NCBI GenBank assembly: GCA_028821195.1
Contig: JAPPHB010000116.1
Location: 1 to 49,569 of the forward strand
Source: Gammaproteobacteria bacterium
Lineage (GTDB): Bacteria > Gemmatimonadota > Gemmatimonadetes > Longimicrobiales > Gaopeijiaceae
DNA length: 49,569 bases
Direction: 5' to 3'
Translations under genes and position numbers: made by a program
The notes under the pieces: model-generated
Databases searched by the model: none
The model's input: the letters and a program-made list of their open reading frames with translations, nothing else
What the model was told of the DNA's origin: nothing
Shown: positions 16,694 through 25,008 of the stretch, in pieces
Layout of the letters: the number at the start of each line of letters is the position of its first letter
How positions within the stretch are numbered: the first letter of the stretch is position 1

Positions 16694-17440
16694 TCAGAGG
16701 GACCGCGCGGAGTCGTCGGCGGGCTGTGCGGCCGGCTCCAGGTCGATGAAGATGCAGCGCGCCAGGTCGAAGCCGATCGCCTGGCTGTCGCCGTCGGGTC
16801 CGCCCAGGCGCACCGTCACGGGTCCGTTGAACGGAGCCCTCTCCTCCACCGCCAGGATCACCCCCGGCAGGAGCCCCCTGGCCTCCAGATAGCGCAGTCT
16901 CTCAGGCTCGTCGTCGCGCACCGCGCGGATCCGGATCGGGCCGGTGGCGTCGGAATCCGCCAGCGTCGGATAGCTGGTCGAATCGATCTCGCCTCCCGGC
17001 GTCGGAATGGGCGCGCCGTGGGGATCGTGGCGCGGGTTCTTGAGCGCGTCGGCCATGCGCTCGATGAGCTGGTCGGAGGCGGCGTGCTCGAGCCGCTCGG
17101 CTTCGTCGTGCACATCCTCCCAGGAATAGCCGAGGCGCACGCTGAGGTAGGTCTCGATGATGCGATGGCGGCGAACGATGCGGAGCGCTTCCCGGCGGCC
17201 GCTGGGCGTGAGGCCGACGCCGCGGTAGGGCTCGTGCTCCACGACGCCCAGGTCGGCCAGGCGCTTCACCATTCCGCTCACCGACGCGGGCTGTACGCCC
17301 AGGGTGCTGGCGATATCGCTGGTGGTGGCGGTATCGTCGTGCTCCGTGAGGGCGAAGATCGCCTTCAGGTAATCCTCGATCGAAGGCGAGAATCGGGACG
17401 TTTTGGCCATCGCGGGTTGTTGTTGCGTGGGCGGGGCCAC
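16694..17440 (-). CDS. DtxR/MntR family metal-dependent regulator
   Basis: 248 residues: winged-helix DNA-binding domain (19-85, SDIASTLGVQPASVSGMVKR), metal-binding dimerisation domain (86-145) and C-terminal SH3-like FeoA-type domain (165-240). Seen ligands: D23, H92, H111, E115, E118, H119. E115 replaces the DtxR cysteine (Cys102), as in MntR, suggesting manganese rather than iron sensing, although the second N-terminal MntR acid is Lys here. GTG start at 17440 with AGGA upstream; ATG 17410 is an alternative without a ribosome site. A CTAACCT sequence at 17444-17450 resembles half of a DtxR box and overlaps the leader, so autoregulation is possible. Divergent from the barrel protein. Confidence 0.88.
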   Translation of the reverse strand: MAPPTQQQPAMAKTSRFSPSIEDYLKAIFALTEHDDTATTSDIASTLGVQPASVSGMVKRLADLGVVEHEPYRGVGLTPSGRREALRIVRRHRIIETYLSVRLGYSWEDVHDEAERLEHAASDQLIERMADALKNPRHDPHGAPIPTPGGEIDSTSYPTLADSDATGPIRIRAVRDDEPERLRYLEARGLLPGVILAVEERAPFNGPVTVRLGGPDGDSQAIGFDLARCIFIDLEPAAQPADDSARSL

Positions 17441-17551
17441 AATCTAACCTGTCCTTTCCCGCGCCGCCGGAGCACCTCCCGCCGTCCCGGCCGAGGCCGG
17501 CCGCGGGGGTTCGACCCCAAACCAACCTGACCAACCCGGAGCGAGGCGCAC

Positions 17552-18199
17552 ATGAGAATCGGACACGGATCGAAGGTGGCTGCGCTGGTGCTGGTTGCGG
17601 GATGCCTCGGCACCGCGCTGGCGCCGGAGAGCGCGCGGGCCCAGGGGGGCTACCTGATCTTCCAGGCCGGCTACTACGTGCCCACTCAGGATCTGGGGCT
17701 TCTGACGGACGCCGGTTTCGGGCAGGCGGTCGAATTCGGCGAGCGCGAACGGAGCTTCGCCTACTCCCTCGGGCTGGAACTCGCGGTTTCCGGGCCGATC
17801 TCGGGGCGCGCGACGCTGGCGTACGCGACGAGCGCGGACCTCGCCGTCTCGGCCGGCATGTGTCCGGAGTGCGAGGCTCGCAACAACCTCCTCAACGCCA
17901 CTGCCGCCCTCGTCTTCCGCCCGCTTCCCAGCGGCGTTCCCGTTCAACCGTACCTGCTGGGTGGCGGTGGCGTGAAGCACTACGACCTGGAGTCGCTGGA
18001 CGCGCTGCACCGGTCGCCCCTGCACGATCAGACCCGGAGGACCATGCTGCTCGGCGCGGGCATCGAGGTGAGGATGGGTCCGCTGCGCATCGTCACCGAA
18101 CTCTCCGACTACATCAGCCCGATCTTCGCCGACAACGACGTGGAGACCACGCAGCACGATCTGTTCTGGACGGCGGGGCTCATGCTGGGGAGTGGCTGA
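17552..18199 (+). CDS. outer-membrane beta-barrel protein
   Basis: 215 residues with a signal peptide (MRIGHGSKVAALVLVAGCLG, cleavage near ARAQ). The mature part alternates polar/hydrophobic strands: GYLIFQAGYYVPTQ, SFAYSLGLELAVSG, GRATLAYATSADLAV, QPYLLGGGGVKHY, HDLFWTAGLMLG. It matches small 8-stranded OmpA/OmpW-like barrels seen in many Gram-negatives. A CPEC loop could form a disulfide. Ribosome site GAGG before ATG. Probably an envelope pore or structural protein; divergent from the metal regulator, which may control it, though only a half-site supports this. Confidence 0.75.
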   Translation: MRIGHGSKVAALVLVAGCLGTALAPESARAQGGYLIFQAGYYVPTQDLGLLTDAGFGQAVEFGERERSFAYSLGLELAVSGPISGRATLAYATSADLAVSAGMCPECEARNNLLNATAALVFRPLPSGVPVQPYLLGGGGVKHYDLESLDALHRSPLHDQTRRTMLLGAGIEVRMGPLRIVTELSDYISPIFADNDVETTQHDLFWTAGLMLGSG

Positions 18200-18308
18200 A
18201 GCGGCACCGAGCTTGGCGGAAAGGGCGAGGAAACATATCTTTCTCATTCTGTGCCGTTGTGCCTGGCACGGGGTTTCGACCCGCCGATTTCGAGGTCCTG
18301 GACGAGTT

Positions 18309-18313
18309 GGAGG
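18309..18313 (+). promoter_or_regulatory. Shine-Dalgarno site deciding a GTG start
   Basis: GGAGG, five bases before GTG 18319. No ATG exists in this frame after the barrel gene, and the other GTG codon (18259) has no ribosome site. Confidence 0.5.
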
Positions 18314-18318
18314 TGAGC

Positions 18319-18537
18319 GTGCCTGAATCCGCGCCCCATGAGAAGGTGATCGATTCCGTAGCTGTGGACGCCAAGCGCATCCTGCTCCGGTATGGGACGC
18401 CCATCGCGATCCTGGATCGCGTCTCGGAAGTAGACCGGATCGCGCTCGCGCGCCAGGTCAGCCGCACGCGTCTGCCTGACCGCGAGCCGCGGCTGAGAGC
18501 GCTGCTGGAAGAGCACGGGTACCTCCAGGTGGACTGA
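18319..18537 (+). CDS. 72-residue unknown protein
   Basis: Begins VPESAPHEKVIDSVAVDAK and ends EEHGYLQVD. Mostly helical and charged, with RILLRYGTPIAILDRVSEVD and ALARQVSRTRLPDREPRLRALLEEHG. No signal peptide. The supporting evidence is the GGAGGTGAGC ribosome site, codon use like its neighbours, and a sensible protein-like composition. No family recognised. It lies between the barrel gene and the gamma-glutamyltransferase-like gene, all on the plus strand; the start is the weak point of this call. Confidence 0.55.
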   Translation: MPESAPHEKVIDSVAVDAKRILLRYGTPIAILDRVSEVDRIALARQVSRTRLPDREPRLRALLEEHGYLQVD

Positions 18538-18605
18538 CACCCGGGGACGCGGGACCTGCGGATCGAATGGAGTCCGCGCCGCGTCTGCGTGGGACGGGAG
18601 GTTTC

Positions 18606-20309
18606 ATGAGGGCATCGCACTCCTCTCGCTGTCTTGCCCTTTCGCTGGTTCTGCTGTGGGGATGTGGCGGGACTGCGCCGACGCACGTAGAGCCCACCAC
18701 GGACCAGGTGGCGCAGTCGAGCCGGGGAATGGTGGTCGCGGCCCAGCCGCTTGCGACCGCCGCGGGCGTCGAAATGCTCGAGCGGGGCGGCAACGCGGCC
18801 GATGCCGCGGTGGCCGCGGCGTTTGCGGTATCGGTGGTGGAGCCGAGCATGAACTCGATCGGCGGGCGCACCCAGATACTGGTGCGAACCGCGGAAGGGA
18901 CCTTTCACGGCATCGACGCCACCACCCAGGCGCCGGACACCTACGATCCCGACACGGCCCCTCAGGCCGGTTACGGGTATCCCACCGTGGGTTTGCCGGG
19001 AGCCGTCGCGGGGCTCACCCGCCTCCTCGACGAGCACGGCACGCTTCCGCTGGCCACCGCCATGGAGCCAGCCATTCGGTACGCCTCCGAAGGCTTCGCG
19101 CTCCTGCCCGGTGAAGCCGCCCGCCAGGCATCGACGGCAGAGCAACTGCGGGAATCCGAGGGCGCGACCCTGTACTACATCGAGCCGGACGGATCGCCGT
19201 ACGACGCGGGCGACCACTTCGTGCAGAACGATCTGGCGATGGTGCTGCGCCGCATCGCTTCCGGAGGCGCCGACGCCTTCTACCGGGGCGAGATCGCCAG
19301 GGCCATGGCCGACGACATCGTGGACGCGGGCGGGCACGTCACGGCCGCCGCGCTTGCCGGCTACCGCGCCGAGGATGCCCGCGTGGTGCGAGGCAGCTAC
19401 CGCGGCCACGAGCTGGTGGGGACGTTCACGCCGGCTGCCGGGGCAATGACCATCGGCATCCTTCAGATCATCGAGAACTTCGACATGGCTGGGGCCGACG
19501 AGACGACATGGGCCCTGGTGGTGGGGCAGGCGCTTGCGCTCGGCTTCGAGGCGGCGCGCACCCACCGCGGACCCGACGCGTGGCAGCTGCTCACGTCGCG
19601 GGAATGGGCGCGCGAGCAGGCCGAACGCGTCCGCATGCCGGTGGCGGCGGCCATGGGGCCGGGGCCCGCAGCCGCGCCCCGGAGCTCCCCGGAGCCCGTG
19701 GCTGCCTACTTCGCCGGCCCGGACGACGACGGACACACCACGCACCTTTCGACCGCCGACGCCGACGGCATGACGGTGTCGCTCACCCAGACCATCGGGC
19801 CGGCGATGGGCTCGAAGATCGCCACGCCGGGGCTGGGCTTCCTCTACGCGGCGACCCTGGGAGGGTATCTGGGCCGCCTCGAGCCGGGCGAGCGGGCGCG
19901 CTCCAACATCGCCCCGTTCATGGTGCTGGACGGCGACGATCCGATGCTGGTGCTGGGCGCTGCCGGGGGAGCACGCATCGTCTCGGCCGTCGTGCAGGCG
20001 GTATGCCGGGTCGTCGATCAGGGGCTCTCCCTTCCCGAGGCGCTGGCCGCCGCACGCCTTCATCCGATGCAGGGATCGCTGAACCCAACGGGCTCCGAGA
20101 GCGGATTCCAGATGGAGACCTCGCCGGATATCGGCTGGTCCCCGGAGGTCATCGCGGAGTTGCGCCAGCTCGGTTTCGCGGTGCAGGAGGTGCCACGCTC
20201 CGGCGCGTTCGGACGCATCCACGGGATGTCGTACGATGCCACCGCCTCCTCCTGGACCGGCGCCGCGGATCCGGACTGGGAGGGGAGCGCGGCGGCACCT
20301 CGCAACTGA
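18606..20309 (+). CDS. gamma-glutamyltransferase family lipoprotein
   Basis: 567 residues. An N-terminal lipoprotein signal (ALSLVLLWGC, Cys20) anchors it to a membrane outside the cytoplasm. The Ntn-hydrolase precursor fold is clear: MVVAAQPLATAAGVEMLERG, GGNAADAAVAAAF and the autocleavage/nucleophile site GH-T378-THLSTADADG. It would hydrolyse or transfer gamma-glutamyl groups from glutathione or gamma-glutamyl peptides. Variant points: the SS pair that forms the oxyanion site is SN (RARSNIAPFM), and the following Gly-rich loop is GAAGGARI, so activity may differ (cephalosporin-acylase-like relatives exist). ATG 18606 has GGGAGG upstream. Probably co-transcribed with the D-aminoacylase-like gene. 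Confidence 0.85.
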   Translation: MRASHSSRCLALSLVLLWGCGGTAPTHVEPTTDQVAQSSRGMVVAAQPLATAAGVEMLERGGNAADAAVAAAFAVSVVEPSMNSIGGRTQILVRTAEGTFHGIDATTQAPDTYDPDTAPQAGYGYPTVGLPGAVAGLTRLLDEHGTLPLATAMEPAIRYASEGFALLPGEAARQASTAEQLRESEGATLYYIEPDGSPYDAGDHFVQNDLAMVLRRIASGGADAFYRGEIARAMADDIVDAGGHVTAAALAGYRAEDARVVRGSYRGHELVGTFTPAAGAMTIGILQIIENFDMAGADETTWALVVGQALALGFEAARTHRGPDAWQLLTSREWAREQAERVRMPVAAAMGPGPAAAPRSSPEPVAAYFAGPDDDGHTTHLSTADADGMTVSLTQTIGPAMGSKIATPGLGFLYAATLGGYLGRLEPGERARSNIAPFMVLDGDDPMLVLGAAGGARIVSAVVQAVCRVVDQGLSLPEALAAARLHPMQGSLNPTGSESGFQMETSPDIGWSPEVIAELRQLGFAVQEVPRSGAFGRIHGMSYDATASSWTGAADPDWEGSAAAPRN

Positions 20310-20348
20310 ACGAGGAGCGGCGCCGACCGCTGCCAAGGGAATCTGGAG

Positions 20349-21947
20349 ATGGGAACTGCTGTTGACGCTCTTCGCCGCCGTGCGCTGAACCTTCTCCTGG
20401 TGTTGACCGCCAGCGCGTGCTCGTCCGGCGGCGCCCAGGAATTCGATGTCATCCTGCGCGGCGGGACGCTGCAGGCCTCGGGAGACGAACCCGTGTTCGT
20501 TGCGGACGTGGCCCTGGCCGGAGACCGCATCGCGGCGATTGGCGATCTTTCCGGCTACGATGCGCGCGACATTCTTAACGTCACCGGACTCCTCGTCGCT
20601 CCGGGGTTCATCGATGTTCACTCACACGCGGGCTCGGGGCTGGATACGGAAGACCGCAGCCACGCCGAGCCCCTGCTGGCGCAGGGCATCACGACGGTGG
20701 TGGTGAACCCCGATGGCGGAGGACTGGTCGACCTGGCCCTGCAACGGGCGGTGCTGCTCGAAGACGGGCTCGGGGTCAACGTGGCGCAACTGGTGCCGCA
20801 CGGATCGGTGCGCAGGGCGGTGCTGGGGATGGAGGATCGGCTGCCGGGCCCCGACGAACTGGCGGAGATGAAGGCGCTGGTGCGGGCCGGCATGGAGGAA
20901 GGGGCGTTCGGCATGTCGTCCGGACCGTTCTACGCCCCCGGAAGCTACTCGGACACCGATGAGCTGACGGCCCTCGCCGGGGTCGCGGCCGAGTACGGTG
21001 GGGTCTACACCAGCCACATCCGCGACGAGTCCGACTACACCATCGGGCTGGTGGCGGCAGTGGAGGAAGTGATCGCGGTGGCGCGCTCGGCGGGACTGCC
21101 GGGGGTGGTGACCCACATCAAGGCGCTGGGACCGCCGGTGTGGGGCAAGTCGGCGGAGGTGGTCGCCGCGATAGAGGCGGCCCGCGCGGAGGGCGTCGAG
21201 GTGTACGCCGACCAGTACCCGTACGAGGCCTCTTCGACCGGGCTCTCGGCGGCGCTGCTGCCGCGCTGGGCACAGGCGGGGGGAGGCGATTCACTCATGG
21301 CCCGTCTCGCCGATCCCGCCACGCGCGCACGCATCCGCGAAGAAATGGAAGCCAATCTCGCGCGCCGCGGAGGAGCCGATCGTCTCCAGTTCCGGCGCTT
21401 CCGCCCTGAGCCTTCGATCGAGGGCCGCACCCTGGAGGATGTCGCCATCGCCCGCTCCCTCCATCCTCTCGACGCGGCTCTGGAGCTGATCGCCGAGGGG
21501 GGCGCCTCGGTCGTCTCGTTCAACATGAACGGCGACGACATCGCCGCCTTCATGATCCAGCCCTGGACGATGACCGCGTCGGACGGCGCGCTGCCGCAGT
21601 GGCAGGTGGGCGTGCCGCATCCCCGCGCCTACGGCACCTTCGCGCGCAAGCTGCGCAAGTACGTGGTGGAGGACGGAACCGTGAGCCTGAAGGCGGCCAT
21701 CCGCAGCATGACCTCGCTTCCCGCGGACGTCTTCGGCCTCGAAGGTCGAGGGAGACTGGTCACGGGAGCGGTCGCGGACATCGTGGTCTTCGACCTGGAA
21801 GAGGTCCGGGACCTCGCCACCTACACGGACCCGCACCAATTGTCGCAGGGTATGGTGCACGTTTTCGTCAACGGCACGGCGGCGATCCGCGACGGCGCCT
21901 TCACCGGCGAGCGCGCGGGGCGCGTCCTCAGGCGAGAGGATCGCTAG
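20349..21947 (+). CDS. N-acyl-D-amino-acid deacylase-like amidohydrolase, lipoprotein
   Basis: 532 residues. A lipobox-like end (LTASAC, Cys24) suggests an exported lipoprotein. The amidohydrolase core has H91-x-H93 (DVHSH), GVYTSHIRDE, GVVTHIKALG and a late metal Asp in MTASDG, the D-aminoacylase/D-glutamate deacylase pattern. Predicted reaction: release of free D-amino acids (or amines) from N-acyl derivatives. Full family length. It follows the gamma-glutamyltransferase-like gene by 39 bp on the same strand, which suggests a shared role in scavenging unusual peptides or cell-wall fragments; this is inference. Confidence 0.87.
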   Translation: MGTAVDALRRRALNLLLVLTASACSSGGAQEFDVILRGGTLQASGDEPVFVADVALAGDRIAAIGDLSGYDARDILNVTGLLVAPGFIDVHSHAGSGLDTEDRSHAEPLLAQGITTVVVNPDGGGLVDLALQRAVLLEDGLGVNVAQLVPHGSVRRAVLGMEDRLPGPDELAEMKALVRAGMEEGAFGMSSGPFYAPGSYSDTDELTALAGVAAEYGGVYTSHIRDESDYTIGLVAAVEEVIAVARSAGLPGVVTHIKALGPPVWGKSAEVVAAIEAARAEGVEVYADQYPYEASSTGLSAALLPRWAQAGGGDSLMARLADPATRARIREEMEANLARRGGADRLQFRRFRPEPSIEGRTLEDVAIARSLHPLDAALELIAEGGASVVSFNMNGDDIAAFMIQPWTMTASDGALPQWQVGVPHPRAYGTFARKLRKYVVEDGTVSLKAAIRSMTSLPADVFGLEGRGRLVTGAVADIVVFDLEEVRDLATYTDPHQLSQGMVHVFVNGTAAIRDGAFTGERAGRVLRREDR

Positions 21948-22010
21948 AGGTCCCGCCGGGCTTCGCGCATCCGTCATTCCCGGACGTCGTTCCGGCCAAC
22001 CCGACCCCGC

Positions 22011-23840
22011 ATGAAGGTCCGCAACGTTGCCATCATCGCCCATGTCGATCATGGGAAGACCACCCTCGTGGACCAGATGCTCCGCCAGGCAGGGGTGTTC
22101 CGCGAAAACCAGCAGGTGCGCGAGCGGGTGATGGATTCGAATCCGCTGGAGCGGGAGCGGGGCATCACAATCCTCTCCAAGAACACTTCCGTGCGCTGGG
22201 GCGAGTTCAAGATCAACATCGTGGACACTCCGGGCCACGCCGACTTCGGAGGCGAGGTCGAGCGCATCCTGCGCATGGTCGACGGGGTGCTGATCCTGGT
22301 CGACGCCGCCGAGGGGCCGATGCCCCAGACCCGGTTCGTGACCGCCAAGGCGCTGGAGCTGGGCCACGCTCCGGTGGTGGTCATCAACAAGGCCGACCGC
22401 CCGGACGCGCGCGCCGAAGAGGTCCACGACGAGGTGCTGGAGCTGTTCATGGACCTCGAGGCCACCGACGAGCAGCTCGACGCGCCCTTCCTGTACGCCT
22501 CGGGCCGGGAAGGATGGGCGACACCCGATGCCGACGGCCGGGGCGCCGATCTCGCACCGTTGTTCGCGGCCGTCGTGGATCACGTGCCCGCTCCGCCCGT
22601 GGAACCGGCGGGGCCCTTCCAGATGCTGGTTTCGACGCTGGACCATTCCTCCTATGTCGGACGCATCGCGATCGGCCGCGTCGAGCGCGGGCGCATCCGG
22701 CCCGGCCAGGAGGTGGCGCTGCTGCCAATGGGCGCGGCGGGAATGGTCGAGGAGGATGACGCGGCCCGCTCGCGTGCCCTCAAGGTGTATGGATTCGACG
22801 GTCTGGAGCGCGTGGACATCGCGGAAGCGGGTGCGGGAGACATCGTGGCGGTGGCGGGCGTCTCGGGCGTGGAGATCGGCAGGACGCTGGCCGATCCGGA
22901 GCACCTCGAGCGCCTGAGCGGCATCGCCGTGGAGCGGCCCACGATTTCGGTCGACTTCGTCGTCAACGACTCGCCCTTTTCGGGCGAGGGGAAGTACGTG
23001 ACCACGCGCCAGCTCCGCGAGCGGCTCTTCCGGGAGATGGAGCGCAACGTCGCCCTGAAGGTGGAGGCGACCGACCATCCGGATACCTTCCGGGTCGCCG
23101 GGCGGGGCGAGCTGCACCTCTCCATCCTCATGGAGACCATGCGCCGCGAGGGCTACGAGTTCCAGGTCTCCCGCCCTCGCGTGCTCATCCGCGAAGGGCC
23201 CGCCGGCGTGGCTCTGGAGCCGTACGAGGAGCTGGTGGCAGAGACGCCGGAAGCCCGCGTAGGCACCGTCATCGAGAAACTGGGCGGCCGGCGGGGCGAG
23301 ATGCTGGAGATGAGGCCGACGGGCCGGGGGCCGATCCGCCTGCGCTTCCGCATTCCGGCGCGCGGCCTGTTCGGCTATCGCACCGAGTTTCTCACCGACA
23401 CCCGCGGGGACGGGCTGATGCACCACCGCTTCCTGGAGTACGGGCCGTGGGCGGGGACGCTGCCCGGGCGGGAGCGTGGCGCCGTGGTGGCCGACCGCCG
23501 GGGCGCCGCCGTGGCCTACGCCATCTTCGGCCTGCAGGAGCGCGCCACCTTCTTCCTGAGACCCGGCGCCCCGGTCTACCAGGGCATGATCGTGGGCGTG
23601 CACGTCCGCGCGGGCGACCTGGACGTAAACATGTGCAAGGGAAAGAAGCTCACCAACATCCGGGCGGCGGCCGCGGACGACAACATCCGGCTGGAGCCGC
23701 CGCGGATCATCACGCTGGAATCCGCTCTGGAGTTCATCGCGGACGACGAGCTCATCGAGGTGACCCCGGTCGCAATCCGTCTGCGCAAGCGAATCCTGGA
23801 TGCCGGGGCCCGCCGGAAGGCGGCGCGCCGCAGAAGATGA
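22011..23840 (+). CDS. typA: ribosome-associated translational GTPase TypA/BipA
   Basis: 609 residues. GTPase domain: G1 AHVDHGKT (10-17), switch region ERGITI, G3 DTPGHADF, G4 NKAD. EF-G-like domains follow, including DHSSYVGRIAIGRV and the TypA-specific C-terminal part (GLFGYRTEFLTDTRGDG, KGKKLTNIRAA). It acts on the 50S subunit in ribosome assembly and stress or cold adaptation. Full length and motifs intact. ATG 22011 has no obvious ribosome site. It is followed after 4 bases by the aminotransferase gene. Confidence 0.95.
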   Translation: MKVRNVAIIAHVDHGKTTLVDQMLRQAGVFRENQQVRERVMDSNPLERERGITILSKNTSVRWGEFKINIVDTPGHADFGGEVERILRMVDGVLILVDAAEGPMPQTRFVTAKALELGHAPVVVINKADRPDARAEEVHDEVLELFMDLEATDEQLDAPFLYASGREGWATPDADGRGADLAPLFAAVVDHVPAPPVEPAGPFQMLVSTLDHSSYVGRIAIGRVERGRIRPGQEVALLPMGAAGMVEEDDAARSRALKVYGFDGLERVDIAEAGAGDIVAVAGVSGVEIGRTLADPEHLERLSGIAVERPTISVDFVVNDSPFSGEGKYVTTRQLRERLFREMERNVALKVEATDHPDTFRVAGRGELHLSILMETMRREGYEFQVSRPRVLIREGPAGVALEPYEELVAETPEARVGTVIEKLGGRRGEMLEMRPTGRGPIRLRFRIPARGLFGYRTEFLTDTRGDGLMHHRFLEYGPWAGTLPGRERGAVVADRRGAAVAYAIFGLQERATFFLRPGAPVYQGMIVGVHVRAGDLDVNMCKGKKLTNIRAAAADDNIRLEPPRIITLESALEFIADDELIEVTPVAIRLRKRILDAGARRKAARRRR

Positions 23841-23844
23841 GGCC

Positions 23845-25008
23845 ATGACCGACAACTCGGCGGCGTGCGGCGGCCCGGACGTGGAGAACGGTTTCGGCCG
23901 CTTCTTTCTGCCCGGTCCCACGGAGGTGCGGCCAGCGGTGCTTGCGGCCCAGAAGCGGGCTCTGATCGGGCACCGCGGCGAACCCATCAACGCGCTCATG
24001 CGCGAGATTCAGCCCGGGCTGCGGGCGGTGTTCGGCACCGCGCGTCCCGTTCTGGTGTCGACTTCTTCCGCCACCGGCCTCATGGAGGCGGCGGTGCGCA
24101 ACGGCGCTCGGGAGCGGGTGCTGTCGCTCGTGAACGGGGCGTTCTCCGAGCGCTTCGCCCGCATCGCGCGCGCCTGCGGGTTCGAAGTGGACGTTGTCGA
24201 GGCGCCCTGGGGCGGCGTGCACGATCCGGATGCGGTGCGGGCCCGCTTGCGCGCGGGGCACTACGACGCCGTGACCATGGTGCATTCCGAGACCTCCACC
24301 GGGGCACTCAACCCGATCGCCGACCTGGCCGCGGCGGTGCGGGAGTTCCCGGGTACGCTGGTGTTGGTCGATGCCGTTACCAGTGCGGGAGGTGCCCCGG
24401 TGCAGGCGGACGACCGGGGCCTCGATTTCGTGCTCGCCGGTTCCCAGAAGGCGATGGCGCTGCCGCCGGGGCTGGCGTTCGGCGTCGCCTCCGAGCGCAT
24501 GCTGGAGAGATCCGCGAGCGCGGCGCGCAGGGGTGTCTACTTCGACCTGGTCGCGTTCTACAACGCCCTGGCGAAGGAACAGACGCCGAATACGCCCGCC
24601 GTGACGCTCATGTACTCCCTGGCGGAGCAGTTGCGCCACATCTCCGCGGAGGGCCTGGAGAGACGCTGGAGGCGCCACGCGGCGATGGCGCGAAGGTGTG
24701 CCGATTGGGCGGACGCGTCGGGAGAGCGCATCGGTGCGGGACTGTCGGTGCTGGCGCCTGACGGTTTTCGCTCGCCCACCGTGACCTGCCTGCTCCTGCC
24801 CCCCGGGCGGACCGGCCCGGAGGTCGCGCACGCGATGAAGGAGCGAGGGTTCGTGATCGGAGCGGGATACGGCAGACTCAAACCGCGGTCGGTGCGCATC
24901 GGCCACATGGGTGACCACACGGTGGAGGAACTGGATCGGGTGCTGGAAGCGTTGGAGGAGGTCCTGCGGGCACCGCCGGGGCAGGGGCTTGCCGGAGGAA
25001 GCCGATGA
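23845..25008 (+). CDS. class V aminotransferase, probable phosphoserine aminotransferase by context
   Basis: 387 residues. Fold-type I, class V: FFLPGPTEVRPAVL start, HRGEPINALMREIQ, STSSATGLMEAAVRNG, DAVTSAGGAPVQAD and PLP lysine in AGSQKAMALPPGLAFG. This is the alanine-glyoxylate/serine-pyruvate aminotransferase group, not classical SerC. Its stop overlaps the start of serA (ATGA), which argues for amination of 3-phosphohydroxypyruvate; members of this group do that job in some bacteria and archaea that lack SerC. Serine-glyoxylate exchange is the alternative. ATG 23845 chosen as the first start after typA, with GAGG upstream. Confidence 0.87.
   Translation: MTDNSAACGGPDVENGFGRFFLPGPTEVRPAVLAAQKRALIGHRGEPINALMREIQPGLRAVFGTARPVLVSTSSATGLMEAAVRNGARERVLSLVNGAFSERFARIARACGFEVDVVEAPWGGVHDPDAVRARLRAGHYDAVTMVHSETSTGALNPIADLAAAVREFPGTLVLVDAVTSAGGAPVQADDRGLDFVLAGSQKAMALPPGLAFGVASERMLERSASAARRGVYFDLVAFYNALAKEQTPNTPAVTLMYSLAEQLRHISAEGLERRWRRHAAMARRCADWADASGERIGAGLSVLAPDGFRSPTVTCLLLPPGRTGPEVAHAMKERGFVIGAGYGRLKPRSVRIGHMGDHTVEELDRVLEALEEVLRAPPGQGLAGGSR

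Noticed and set aside
17444..17450. DtxR-box operator
   Set aside because: Only one half (CTAACCT) is present; the matching inverted half is absent, so I mention it only as a possible weak site.
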